From Phaeosaccion multiseriatum (lineage: Eukaryota > Ochrophyta, other classes), in NCBI GenBank assembly GCA_965112735.1, contig OZ218963.1:1116001-1180000 (forward strand): 64,000 nucleotides of DNA, written 5' to 3'. The notes under the pieces are model-generated. The model saw only the letters and a program-made list of their open reading frames with translations, made no database searches and was not told the DNA's origin. Positions 21,310 through 32,522 of the stretch are shown one piece after another. The translations under genes were made by a program, and so were the position numbers. Each line of letters begins with the position of its first letter. Position 1 is the first letter of the stretch.

Positions 21310-21770
21310 CCCTCCCTCCCTCCCTCCCTCCCTCCCTCCCTCCCTCCCTCCCTCCCTCCCTCCCTCCCTCCCTCCCTCCCTCCCTCCCTCCCTCCCTCCT
21401 TCCCTCCCTCCCTCCCTCCCTCCCTCCCTCCCTCCCTCCCTCCCTCCCTCCCTCCCTCCCTCCCTCCCTCCCTCCCTCCCTCCCTCCCTCCCTCCCTCCC
21501 TCCCTCCCTCCCTCCCTCCCTCCCTCCCTCCCTCCCTCCCTCCCTCCCTCCCTCCCTCCCTCCCTCCCTCCCTCCCTCCCTCCCTCCCTCCCTCCCTCCC
21601 TCCCTCCCTCCCTCCCTCCCTCCCTCCCTCCCTCCCTCCCTCCCTCCCTCCCTCCCTCCCTCCCTCCCTCCCTCCCTCCCTCCCTCCCTCCCTCCCTCCC
21701 TCCCTCCCTCCCTCCCTCCCTCCCTCCCTCTCCCCCTCCCTCCCTCCCTCCCTCCCTCCCTCCCTCCCTG
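21310..21770. repeat. (CCCT)n array, about 460 bp
   Basis: Almost perfect CCCT/TCCC tetranucleotide array with only two or three single-base variants, upstream of the Tic22-like gene. It yields long artefactual Ser-Leu-Pro-Pro and Gly-Arg-Glu frames on the two strands. Confidence 0.95.
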
Positions 21771-22886
21771 CATGCATGCCTTTCTCAAACCTGTGACAGC
21801 GTCAGGTGAGAGTATTACTTTGGGAGCTCCAGTGGCACTCCTTTGCTTGCTCTATTACTTGGGGGCTCTAGTACCTCTTCAGGTGTACCTCTTCAGGTGT
21901 ACCTCTTCAGGTGTACCTCTTCAGGTGTGGAGCATAGAGAGGCAGAGCAAGGAATGGAATGTTTGGGGGGGGGGGGGGGCTGTTGGAAGTAGGTGCCCAT
22001 GATGCAGGCAGACTAACGAGTGATGCGCTCTACCCGCCCCTCAGATAGGGAAGCAGAAAACTTGTACGAATTCGCCCCCAGTCTGTAATGGGCGGGCGGG
22101 GCGGCAAAGCATTGAATACGTCATTTGGACGAATGTAAGAATATATTCACAAGAGTTGCGGCTCAGCTTCCCTAATACAGAGCAGATCTCTCCGTTCCGT
22201 GCTATACTACATTCCAGCGCCTTCCCTCCGGTCCTCTCTCCTCCCACCAGGGGGCCTAGTAGCTATTCTCCTCCTCGCTCCTCTGAGCGACGTGGCATTT
22301 GTTGTGTACACCATTGTGGAGGGCAGCCATGCATGCCATCGCTCGGGCCCTCTGCCCTCTAACCATCAGCCATGCGGCAGGAGGCCACTTGTTCTTGCTT
22401 GGCATGCGGCATTCGTAGACAGCGCACTGGACGACGAAGGGAGTCGTGGAATGCAGCCCCCCTCCCGTTCGGCTCAGAGGAGGCAGAACGAGCGATGCAG
22501 TAGGTAGGACCCACGGTTGGCCGACGACGCTGACTCAATTCGCAGTAGAAGACGGGTGGTACCGCAGCGATCCCTCGTCGGCGTGGCTACCGTATCACTC
22601 GTCTACTTTCCCACTCCGCTACTTGCCATTGGGCTGCTGACACCGCCGGAGTGGAGCAAAGCAATGGCTGGCTTACGTCATCGCTCCTCCCGCTAAGCAA
22701 CATACTTCAGTATACTTCTTTTGTGTTGCTGCCTTGCTCGATCCGGCGTTAGCCTTCTCCTAGCAGCTCCATTACCCTAAACCTATCAGCGTCCTTAGTA
22801 TCACCAGGGGTGAGTATCAAGCCTCCGTGGTGCTGTACAGTGGACGCGATCACTCGGGTCACAGAAGAATGGCGACGAGTGCCGCA
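21771..22886. other. Gene-poor interval
   Basis: No reading frame here shows a recognisable domain or convincing splice structure. Four tandem copies of GTACCTCTTCAG lie at about 21870-21920 and a G-run near 21965. A small unrecognised gene cannot be excluded. Confidence 0.5.
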
Positions 22887-23174
22887 TTAGCTACTAGCAG
22901 CCCTTCTTCCTCCCAGAGGCCTTTCCCCACCAGCTGAACTTGGCAACGAGCATGCATCGGTGCGCTCGGTGGACGTGAACTTTCGCCCCCCCCAAGAGCT
23001 CATTTTTCCCGCTGCCTCTTCTCCTGGGATGAGAAGAGTGGAGCCACTGCGCAGGACAAACGGCACGCCTGCCCCCTCTTTCTTCAAAGCCTCCTTCCTT
23101 TCCGTCCACTCCGCCCTCGCCCTTTGTCGCCGAAGCGCCTGCTGATGCTGTGCATGGCTCGCTCCTGACCCCAT
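22887..23174 (-). CDS. Small hypothetical protein with Met-Gly start
   Basis: A single 95-residue frame starting MGSGASHAQHQQALRRQRAR. The start fits the N-myristoylation pattern (Gly2, Ser6). The protein is basic and Ala/Arg/Glu-rich, with EWTERKEALKKEGAG that could form a charged helix, then VPFVLRSGSTLLIPGEEAAG. No family is recognised. It may be a lone short gene, the first exon of a longer one, or chance. It sits just outside the large (TCAC)n array. Confidence 0.3.
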   Translation of the reverse strand: MGSGASHAQHQQALRRQRARAEWTERKEALKKEGAGVPFVLRSGSTLLIPGEEAAGKMSSWGGRKFTSTERTDACSLPSSAGGERPLGGRRAASS

Positions 23175-23319
23175 TGTTCTTCTCGTTGTTGTTTGATCTA
23201 GTTTTTCTTTCTTCTGGGGTGTCTTCGTAGTTTTCTGTTTTTGCCCTATCCAAACCGTTACAGAACGGTTTCGTTTTTTTCTTCTGACTCTCTCTTTCCT
23301 TTCTCCTTTCTCCCTCCTC

Positions 23320-24194
23320 AGTCACTCACTCACTCACTCACTCACTCACTCACTCACTCACTCACTCACTCACTCACTCACTCACTCACTCAGTCACTCA
23401 CTCACTCAGTCACTCACTCACTCACTCACTTACTCACTCACTCACTCACTCACTCACTCACTCACTCACTCACTCACTCACTCACTCACTCACTCACTCA
23501 CTCACTCACTCACTCACTCACTCACTCACTCACTCACTCACTCACTCACTCACTCACTCACTCATTCACTCACTCACTCACTCACTCACTTACTTACTCA
23601 CTCACTCACTCACTCACTCACTCACTCACTCACTCACTCACTCACTCACTCACTCACTCAGTCACTCAGTCACTCACTCACTCACTCACTCACTCACTCA
23701 CTCACTCACTCACTCACTCACTCACTCACTCACTCACTCACTCACTCACTCACTCACTCACTCACTGACTCACTCACTCACTCACTCACTCACTCACTCA
23801 CTCACTCACTGACTCACTCACTCACTCACTCACTCACTCACTCACTCACTCACTCACTCACTCACTCACTCACTCACTCACTCACTCACTCACTCACTCA
23901 CTCACTCACTCACTCACTCACTCACTCACTCACTCACTCACTCACTCACTCACTCACTCACTCACTCACTCACTCACTCACTCACTCACTCACTCACTGA
24001 CTCACTCACTCACTCACTCACTCACTCACTCACTGACTCACTCACTCACTCACTCACTCACTCACTCACTCACTCACGCACTCACGCACTCACTCATTAC
24101 TCACTCACTCACTCACTCACTCACTCACTCACTCACTCACTCACTCACTCACTCACTCACTCACTCACGCACTCACTCACTTACTCACTCACTC
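23320..24194. repeat. (TCAC)n array, about 870 bp
   Basis: A nearly continuous TCAC/ACTC tetranucleotide array with scattered single-base variants (GTCACTCAG, CGCACTCACG, TTACTTACTC). It produces long Ser-Leu-Thr-His frames that are not genes. A shorter array of the same unit fills an eIF4G intron at 56805-57324. Confidence 0.95.
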
Positions 24195-24205
24195 AAACAA
24201 CACAC

Positions 24206-24472
24206 TCGGCCCCTGACAAGGTTCTGGGTTCCAGGTTCTGGCCGGCGCCAGCCGGCCAGGTTCCAGGTTCTGAAAAAAAACGTATAGTAGGTTCCAGGTT
24301 CCCCGGAAAAAGCCGTGTAATAAGGCAATGATAAGGTCCCCTGAACCTGGGTAGAACCTGGGTTCCAGGTTCTGGCCGGCGTCAGCCGGCCAGGTTCCAG
24401 GTTCTGGTCGGCGTCAGCCGGCCAGGTTCCAGGTTCTGGCCAGGGTCGCCTCAGAACCTTGTCAGGGGCCGA
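24206..24472. mobile_element. Palindromic mini-element A with perfect terminal inverted repeats and GC-rich core
   Basis: The left end starts TCGGCCCCTGACAAGGTTCT and the right end (24452-24472) is its exact reverse complement over 21 bp. Inside, the word GGTTCCAGGTTCTG recurs at least five times around copies of a GC-rich palindrome; 24241-24256 is the reverse complement of GCCGGCTGGCGCCGGC, which is found unchanged in elements at 59743-59992 and 61321-61478. About 267 bp, no coding capacity. It ends 25 bp before a candidate start codon of the EF-hand gene, so it lies in that gene's promoter. Confidence 0.7.
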
Positions 24473-24496
24473 AACACACACAAAGAAAAGGCAGAG

Positions 24497-27219
24497 ATGT
24501 TTTTCAAAAAAACCATCCACTGCCATCCGGAAATTTTGAAACTGTAAGTGGTCCCCCCTCTTTTTTTTTCTTTCTCTCTCTCTCTCTCTCTCTCGCTTCA
24601 TGAGTTCGGTGGACAGCCCTTTCTCTCCCCCCGTCCGTCACCCCTCTATCTCTCCTCATGGGGTCGGCGGACAGCTGGTACGACCCCCTCCTCTTCTTTC
24701 TTCAACACGGAAAGTCTTCGAGCTCCAGCGTGGACTTTATCAAAACAAATGAGGCCCTCCGGCGATTTATCCACAAGCTGCGGATGAAGATGTCGGACGC
24801 TTCTCGGCTCTATCTTATCTACTCCAAGATAGACAAAGACAACTCGGGAAGCATCGACATCAACGAGGTAAAGCCCGGTCGTGCATCACCAGGCAGTTCT
24901 CCCTCTGCCTGCCTCCCCTCTCCTCTCTCACACCCTGTCCTTCACGTTCTTTGCCTATTTCGAAGCGAAATACTCCCCGCCTACATCAAGAGCTTTGAGC
25001 GTATCCGTGCCTTTGTTGCTACTCTCTCTCGCTCAACCTCATGCTCTCTCCAGGCAGCTCCCCTTACTCTCCCCCTCCTCTCCCCTCTCCCGCGCTTTTA
25101 TCCTGTGCAAGTTCTTTGCTTATTTCCAAGTGGAAAACACGGAGTATAATCGGAGAGCATTTCGTTTGCTGAGCTTCGAGGAGACAAGCAAGCACCTCCC
25201 TGTCAGCCATTACGAGCTCACTTGGGAAGAGGTGAGCGACCCTTGACACACCACTCCTGGCTGGTGCCACTGATGTGTCCGTAGTCACCCTCTCCGGCCC
25301 GATCCTCCCTCGCCCTATTATTTTGTGCATCCCCTCGCTTGTCTGATAGTGCTACCCTCTAGCCCACCTCTCTCCCCTCTCTCCGTGCTCGCCTTTCCCC
25401 CCCCAAACCGGGAGCACCACATCCCTTTCTTATCCCGCCCACCTTGCTTCCCATCTCTTCTCTCTCCTAGTTCTTCATTTCCCTCATAAACTATGGAACG
25501 CTCACCCACGAAACACTCGTGAGGTTCGCCTTCCACATGCTCGGCGGAGGCGACGCCGTGGTGGATCGAACGGACGTTCAACACTTCATGAGGATGATGT
25601 ATGAGGACGCCACCAAGGCTGAACTCAACACACAGGCCGTCATGGGCATCGTGCAGACAGATCAGAAGGGGTACTTTGGCTGGGAAGACTTTGCCAACGT
25701 GTCGGCAAGGCTGTCGTCAATTCTCTTTCCTGCCTTCACTCTCCAAAGAAAGATCCGAGGCCAGATCCTGTCACGCAGGTTTTGGGACAGCACCACGCGG
25801 AAACGGAAACGGGTAAGTGAGTCCTCCCTGGGAGGAAAGGCTCTCTGAGCCCTGGCGGCAGATGCGCATTTCGTTGTGGTTGCCGTCTGATTCAGGACGT
25901 TGGCCTTGCTCGGAAAGTCCTCTTTACTCTCTTGCTCGGCGACTTGCTTCTGCGCGTGACAGGCCTTCCCACGGCTAGACTATGGAGCGGACTTGATCAC
26001 GGAGTACGAGGTGTATCGGGAGGAGGAACTAGAGAGACAGAGGGGAGGCAATCGACGAACTAGCGTCATCAAGAGGGCCGTCAACAAGAGGGTCGAAGCT
26101 CAGTTGAAGAAGGGGGGTAGAGCGGGGCAGCTGGAGGAGTCACCTGCACCGAACAAGGAGGAGGAGGAGAACACGGCCGACGACGCTGGTGACGATGGCT
26201 CCGACGGCAGCGGCGACAAGAGCCGTTCAGGGAGTATCGTAGGGCCCTCCGCGGCCTCGGGGAGTGCGCAAAAGAGCGCCGAACGGAGACGCAGCACACG
26301 GCGTGTCAGTACCGCTGCCACCACGCGGAAGAGGTCGTCTTTGTTAGTGACGGGAGCCGACCCCAACCTTCACAACGAGCTCAAGAGTATGGCCAACTCC
26401 AAGGAGCGGCGCCGATCGAGCGTCAAGCAACGCGTGCGGGTGGCGGCGGCAGCAACAGATGAAGGAGCGGCCGCTGATAGTAGAAGAGTATCGAGCATGC
26501 GACCGCCCTCCGCCTCCGCCCCCCTGGAGAGTTCTCTGGCAGTGTCTGTGGCCAGCCCGGGCAGCAGCCAGCACTCGAACCATCCATCACCTGCCGCCTC
26601 TCGAAGGTCGAGTCAGGTCCTTGACGAAAAGAGAAGAGCTTCTCGCCGGCTCTCGGGGGCTCAAGGGAGGGGTGTAACTCTTTCCAGTCCCGAAGACAAG
26701 AAGAAGGGCAAGGGAGAGGGCTCGGACGACGAATCTCTTGTCAGTGGCGCACCTGCAAGTAGCGGCAGCCCGTACAGGCGAAGGTCATCCACTCGAGAGA
26801 GGAGAGTGTCGGCAGCAGAAGCCCCCGCCGCCACCCCTTCTAGTCCGTCTGGGCACGGCTCCCCTTCCCGGCGGGCCTCTGCCAACGGAAGGAGGCGCTC
26901 GTCACAGCACAGCAAAGAAGGAGGAGGAGCAGCAGTGACAGGAGCGGCCAGTGGGGGCAGCATCAAGAGAAAGAGCATCTTCGACGGCTTGCAAATCAAA
27001 GAGGTGCAAAGCGTGGCAGGAATGGGGACGAACGGCTCGGGGGGAAGGGTGCAGCGGCCAAGCTTAAGTGGGGGGCCTTACGCGAGGACGTCCATTGGAG
27101 GGGCGGGAGACATGGACAAGGCGCGGGCACAGGCAGAGGGCAGAAGCGACCCTCGGGCCATCGCCAAGCGCCTCAGAGAGGCTGAGCAGAGCCAACCGCA
27201 TGGAGAGGCGGGGGGGTAG
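24497..27219 (+). CDS. EF-hand protein with long basic serine-rich C-terminal tail
   Basis: Main exons are 24658-24867, 25112-25231, 25471-25812 and 25963-27219; with the ATG at 24658 they give 642 residues. An alternative first exon, 24497-24543 (MFFKKTIHCHPEILK), splices in phase to 24675 and would replace the first residues; I cannot choose between them. An EF-hand loop is split by the first intron: DKDNSGSIDINE, then FFAYFQVENTEYNRRAF. The middle region (FFISLINYGTLTHETLVRFA, DRTDVQHFMRMMYEDA, TDQKGYFGWEDF) looks like further helices and a degenerate EF-hand, as in Ca-binding scaffold or regulatory proteins. The last 400 residues are low-complexity and rich in Arg-Arg-Ser-Ser and Arg-Arg-Xaa-Ser motifs, many resembling basophilic kinase sites. 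Calcium-dependent regulation is inferred; no catalytic domain is seen. Confidence 0.72.
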
Positions 27220-28129
27220 CAGGGCGTAGAGACATTGAGTGCCATCCTTTTCCTCCTCCTGCTGCTGCTCGATTCGGTCTATTTACACAGGAAGTCAAGG
27301 AAGAGGTCTCTCTTTTGACGGGCCTGGTGGGCAGGCAAGAGGGAGGTATGATAGAGCGGAGCGGAGCGGAGCGGAGCGGAGAGGCCATGGCTGACCGCGG
27401 GAGACCGCCGAGTCGAGCTCTAAACTCTCTCTGGCAGCTTTGCTTTATACCCTCCTCCTGTACTTACTCAAACACACTCTTTGGAATAACGATACTGTAC
27501 GATACATGGAAAAAGCTGGAGAGTGATAAAGCAAGAGGTCTTGCCTTGACCCCAATAATGACCCCAATACAATAATAATGGAAGGCTCCCGTGTGCTCTG
27601 TCTCATTGTCCTCTTCCGGAAAGCAACGACAACAAAATGGCGTTGCGTCTCATAAATTTCAATTCTTCGCTGCTTACGCCGTAGTGCCTACTGCCTCAAA
27701 GAAAGAGAAGGTGTATTGTATTGGGTTAATTAATTAGCAATTAAATGTACAAAAACGAACCTCTCATGAGATGATTAGATGTAGCACACGCAGATGGGAA
27801 GAGGAGGGAAGAACGAGTTAATTCAGTAACAATTAAATTATTTTATTTAAAAAGAGGAACCCTCTAATTAGATGATTAAATGTAGCACACGCAGTTGGGC
27901 AGGGCCAAGCTGAGCATGTTACGCGCCTCTGCTTTCCCTGAAGAGAGGAGAAGAGAAGAGCAGAAAGGAAGCACAACCAACACACACAGGAAGCAGCGCA
28001 GGCAAGCAAGCAAGCGTGGTTTGTTTGTTTGCTTGTTTGTGAGTGAGTGAATGAGTGAATGGCCTCATGTGCCTGCGATGCGAGCTAAACATTGGAGGCA
28101 ATCCGGGCCCACTTCTCAGTAGGGCTCAT
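27220..28129. other. Convergent intergenic region with a duplicated segment
   Basis: Between the EF-hand and LRR genes. The segment around 27758-27800 (TAGATGTAGCACACGCAG) is repeated about 100 bp later at 27870-27897 with similar flanks (GAACCTCTCATGAGATGATT against GAACCCTCTAATTAGATGAT). The interval also has short GGAGC and GAGTGAAT repeats and AT-rich sequence. No gene is supported. Confidence 0.6.
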
Positions 28130-29250
28130 CTACTGACGGTCGGGCCCCTCTCTGGAGCCAGCCAACGCCTGCTTGACTTGGTCCTCCTCACCTTCCAATT
28201 GCTTGTTGCCGAGCATGTTGAGCTCAACGAGGTTAGTGAGCTGCGAGAAGGAGCCGGGTACCCGCCCCGTAAAGTCGTTCTTGTCCAGGTATAGACTCTT
28301 GAGGTTGGTGAGTCTCCCGAGGGACTCGGGAGGAGGGCCTGTTATCCGATTGTGGCGCAAGCTGAACATCTCGAGCTTGGACAAGTTGCCCAGGCTCTCT
28401 GGCAGAAGTTCACTCAGCTGGTTGTTGTTCAAGTACAGCTGCAAATGGTGGAGGGAGGGGGGACGCGAAAGGCCGAGGGCGGTAGGTAGCAACAGGACAT
28501 TAGACGCCCTCCCCACGACCAACGCATGAAGAAGCTCTGCCAAGCTGGCCTGTTTCCAGACCATTCCAAGCTGGCCTGTTTCCAGACCATTCCAAGCTGG
28601 CCTCCTTGCAGACCCTTCCATCCACCCCGCCCGCCGAGGTGATGGAGTGGGTTGGGAGTCGGTGGCAGTGCCCACACAAAGAAAGGATCCGTCACACACA
28701 CACACACGCACTCACCCCTTCCAAGCTCTCCAGCCTGCCCAACGACGCTGGGACGGGTCCCTCGAGATAGTTGGCATTGAGCCACAGCTCCTTCAGAGAG
28801 CGAAGTTCCCCCAGCTCCTCCGGGATGGGACCACTGAGCTTGTTGTCCCGGAGACTCATGTACGTGAGGGATGAGAAGTTGCCGAAGGAGGCGGGAATGT
28901 TGCCTACCGTCACGGTTAGTCGGCAAAGGGCAGGGGAAAACAGGGGGGTTGAGAAGAGGAGGCATCCACACGAGGGAGGCTCTTCCTTACTTAATCTCGT
29001 TCCTACCTGACAGTTCATTCCCGGCCAGCGACAGCTCCCAGAGATGAGAGAGGTTCCCCAGACTGGCCGGTAGCTGGCCCGTCAACTTGTTCCCAGCCAA
29101 GTACAGCTTCCGCAGGCAAACCAACGCCCCGATGCTTGAAGGGATTTCGCCCGTGAGGTTGCTGTGAGTGAGTGAGTGGCAAACCGGAAGGGAAGGGAAG
29201 GGAAGGGAAGGAGTGTCGAGCGTCGAAGCCGAGTCGTGAGCATAGCCACC

Positions 29251-29284
<34 letters not shown>

Positions 29285-30217
29285 TCATCAACAACAACAA
29301 CATCAACAAGGGCACCCGCTCTGACACAAGCATGTCTACCCAAAGCACAGCACCCCCCTTACCTTCTGCCCAAATCGAGCCATTCGATGGTGGTGATGGC
29401 GGTCATCCGAGGGGGGATGGGTCCGTGTAGCTCGTCGTGGTAGTCGAGAATGACGGAGAGGGGCGCCAGGCGAGCTCTGGTCCACTCTTCGTTCTCCTCC
29501 AATGAGGCGAAATACGCCACAAACTCCCCCAGCCCACGAATGTGCACCTTTAGGGGTTTGCCGTTGCTGCTGTCGGACACGAAATGGGCACAGCACAGGG
29601 TCGGCAAGCGCTGCGTCCGTCAGGGATTTGAAAACGCAGCAGCCTCCCGCCCCCCCCAACAAACAAATGTCGTCTACTTACACTCCCCTCCTGTTTGGTA
29701 CACCAAGACAGAACGTACCTTTGCTCGGCCGAGCCCCCCCCCCCTCTGTCCTCTGCCGAGGCCCTCCTCTGCCCCAACCTGCCGACCTTCAGCCAGCTCC
29801 TCGACTGGGAAGTGGCAGCAGCGACTTTATACACATCTCTGAGAGTGAGGCACTGCGTCAGAGACTCGCACACCGTAGCCGTGCCCAGAGTGGACAGGAT
29901 GGACACTGGGCCGGCAAACGCAGCAGCAGAAGCGTCTCCCGTTCTTCTCCGTTGATGTGCGGGACTGATGTGTGGACATTTGGGATTGGGGGCGTAGGAC
30001 AAGTGCCTATTAGTGTCTTGCTGCTATCCGGTGCCAGGAGGAACGGTCAACGACTTCGGATGACACACAAGAGAATGCATCAGCCTATCAGCCTGAAGGA
30101 GGGCCAAGGGTGGAGTCCAGGAATTGCCCGAAACATCCTCAAACCCCTGCAAACTCACCTTTGCGCCGCTCCTTCCGGCGCTTGCGGCACGCTTGCATCC
30201 TCATCCATGGATTCCAT
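28130..30217 (-). CDS. Leucine-rich repeat protein of plant LRR type
   Basis: Six exons on the minus strand, 30217-30159, 29964-29719, 29569-29363, 29161-29007, 28903-28716 and 28438-28130, close to 387 residues. The N-terminal part (MESMDEDASVPQAPEGAA, ILSTLGTATVCESLTQCLTL) is unrecognised. Then come about eight LRRs of the plant-specific LxxLxxLxLxxNxLxGxIP form: ELHGPIPPRMTAITTIEWL, NLTGEIPSSIGALVCLRKLY, NKLTGQLPASLGNLSHLWEL, GNIPASFGNFSSLTYMSL, NKLSGPIPEELGELRSLKEL, NYLEGPVPASLGRLESLEGL, NQLSELLPESLGNLSKLEMF and NDFTGRVPGSFSQLTNLVEL. No signal peptide, membrane segment or kinase domain is visible, so it is probably an intracellular binding protein. Introns fall near repeat borders. One intron has two to three copies of CCAAGCTGGCCTGTTTCCAG. 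Confidence 0.83.
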
Positions 30218-30590
30218 GATGTCTCAGCAGCTGTGAGCCCTCCCCCAAAGAAATTACTCTGTTCAGGCCTTACGAGAGAACGGCTCCTTGCCAAGCATTG
30301 GAAGGAGGAAACGCGTAGAGTGGGGAAGTCCACCCAAGATCAGTCAGGTTAAAAGCGGGAGGAGATGTATTTCCTGCCTGCCTGCCTGTCTCTTTCGCTG
30401 GAAAAAACTATCAAAAAACAAAACAACAAGCCCATTCCCCCATGTCAATGAATCCGCCCGGGTCACTGACTTATCATGTGCTTACTTTTCCCCTTGAACA
30501 TTTTTTTTTTTCATCTTTTTTTGGGGCCTCCACTCCCTCTTTCGGTGCCCTCTCTTTCCAGTATCTCCCGGCTGGGCATTCAACTGAGCC
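30218..30590. promoter_or_regulatory. Divergent intergenic region between the LRR and TLC genes
   Basis: 373 bp, with TGCC and T-rich runs. No element is recognised; it must contain the starts of both genes. Confidence 0.4.
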
Positions 30591-32522
30591 ATGCCTAAGG
30601 GGAAGGAAGAACCGATGTTTGATGTTTATGAAGAGGTTGATGCGCCCATTACAAAGTAAGCCTTGTAGGTATTATTCGTGTTTTTGGTCGCTCCCCATTG
30701 TCGACAACAGCTTGGCAGCCCCCCCCCTCTCTCTGGCTTGCGTCGAGCTAACGAAATGGCTGCTTTCCCCTCTCGCTGGGCAGGATGATTGTTGGGCTGG
30801 TGGTGTTGCACCTGGTGAGCGCGGCGGTGTTCAGCAAGGTGAAAGCCTTATCGGGGAAGCCCCATCTCATGGCGCACCAGCTGGTGTGTCTGGTTGTCAA
30901 TCTGTGGGGCTGCTACTTTGGTCTGCAGGCGTGGTTCGGAGGAGGGGTAGACGGCGTGAAGGATCGCCTCTATGCATTTGTACCGGCCGCTTACGTCATC
31001 GGAAGGGTGAGCAGACTCTTGGGATGGGCCAGGCCTGGCATCGGCTCGGTAGTGGACGAACTGTACCACATTGGTAGTGGTGGAGTGGATCGTGCTGGTA
31101 ATCTATGATTCTGGTTTAGACAGGGGACCGCTTCTTTTGACGAGTGACGAGGAGAAAAAGCTTCCCGTGTCTGTTTGAGTGGGGGCGACAAGACTGGACC
31201 CCAACGCCCGCCTACCGTACCCGTGCTTGCCGCCGCTTCTCCACACACCCGTCCCAGCCCAACACCGCGCTCCAGGTGTACGACTTGTTCGCCACAGTGC
31301 TGATGCCTGACCTGCGCAAGGCAGAGATGGTGGTACACCACATGGTGTCGGTGCTGCTCGGCTACTTGCTTCTTCGAGACAGGTATACGGGCGGGCGGCA
31401 AAAGAAGACAAAACGCCGATTTCGTTAAGTCTGCTCGGGCTTCCTTTGACAGCTTGTTGGGTGATATTCCCCTCGAATTACGCCAATCTGCCTTCTGTTC
31501 CGCGCACGGAGATGACTGACTGACAGCCGCCACTCCCGCTTCTCTCTGCCGCACAAACGCCGTATGGACGCTGCCTGGCCGGCACAGGTACTGTAACTAC
31601 TACTCCGTCTTCTTCATGGGCCTGGGGGAGATCTCCACCATCCCGCTCGTCTTTGTGGTAAGTGGAGTCGTGGGTTCCAAGGCGGGATGGTCTCGTCTCT
31701 CGTCGCGTGCCTGACTCAGTACCCTCCCTCCCTCCCTCCCTCCCTCCCTCCCTCCCTCCCTCCCTCCCTCCCTCCCTCCCTCCCTCCCTCCCTCCCTCCC
31801 TCCCTCCCTCCCTCCCTCCCTCCCTCCCTCCCTCCCTCCCTCCCTCCCTCCCTCCCTCCCTCCCTCCCTCCCTCCCTCCCTCCCTCCCTCCCTCCCTCCC
31901 TCCCTCCCTCCCTCCCTCCCTCCCTCCCTCCCTCCCTCCCTCCCTCCCTCCCTCCCTCCCTCCCTCCCTCCCTCCCTCCCTCCCTCCCTCCCTCCGTCCC
32001 TCCGTCCGTCTGTCCGTGCATCCGTCCCTCAACTCGCAGGACGTGCTAAAGTACGTGCCCCAGCTCGCGTCCGGTGCTGTGATGAACGGTCTCCGCCAGG
32101 CATTTGCCTTGTTGTTCCTGTCCATTCGGGTGGTGTACTGGCCTTTTATCTGCTGCGACTTTTGGTACGACAACTACACCGCGTATAAAGGTGAGACAAA
32201 GGTGACGCTGCCCCTTCCCTTAGACTCTTGCACTATTACTGCTGCTGCCCGTGCTTGCGCGAGCGGGGAACCGCTGACTTGTGTGCTGCACACACCCACA
32301 CTCCGACTTTGACTTCACAACGATGACACATGACGAGCGAAATGTGATGCATGCATGTGGTGTGCGCCCACAGGCGACGGCTTCCACAGCAATTACGTGG
32401 CCGGGTTCTTCATGGTGGCCAACATAACGCTCACGGCCCTGCAGTTCTTCTGGGGATGGCTCATCGTCAAGGCCATCGTCAAACACGCAAAGGGCTCGGG
32501 GGGCGACAAGAAGGACCAATAA
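30591..32522 (+). CDS. TLC-domain (TRAM/LAG1/CLN8) membrane protein
   Basis: Six exons, 30591-30655, 30784-31006, 31276-31382, 31588-31657, 32040-32190 and 32374-32522, close to 254 residues. Several hydrophobic segments are seen: MIVGLVVLHLVSAAVF, HQLVCLVVNLWGCYFGLQAW, the stretch around FVPAAYVIGR, VSVLLGYLLL, ISTIPLVFV, ALLFLSIRVVYWPFICCDF and VAGFFMVANITLTALQFFWG. The TLC signature is in MVVHHMVSVLLGYLLLRDR, with paired His, and in the following YYSVFFMGLGEISTIPLVF. Members act in ER lipid metabolism, sensing or trafficking; the sequence resembles TMEM56/TLCD-type proteins more than ceramide synthases, which would carry a longer Lag1 motif. The C-terminus GSGGDKKDQ has lysines near the end. 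An intron carries a (CCCT)n array that runs almost to the acceptor. Confidence 0.85.
31722..32004. repeat. (CCCT)n array in a TLC-gene intron
   Basis: About 70 CCCT units, followed by CCGT/CTGT variants and then AACTCGCAG at the acceptor (32039). On the transcript this is an unusually long pyrimidine tract before a splice site. Confidence 0.93.

Noticed and set aside
21247-22002. Long Ser-Leu-Pro-Pro (plus) and Gly-Arg-Glu (minus) frames, also at 31478-32312 and 9461-10222
   Set aside because: They are translations of the (CCCT)n arrays; a 4-bp repeat without stops is open in all frames.
23241-23768. 175-residue Ser-Leu-Thr-His frame
   Set aside because: Translation of the (TCAC)n array; no unique sequence.
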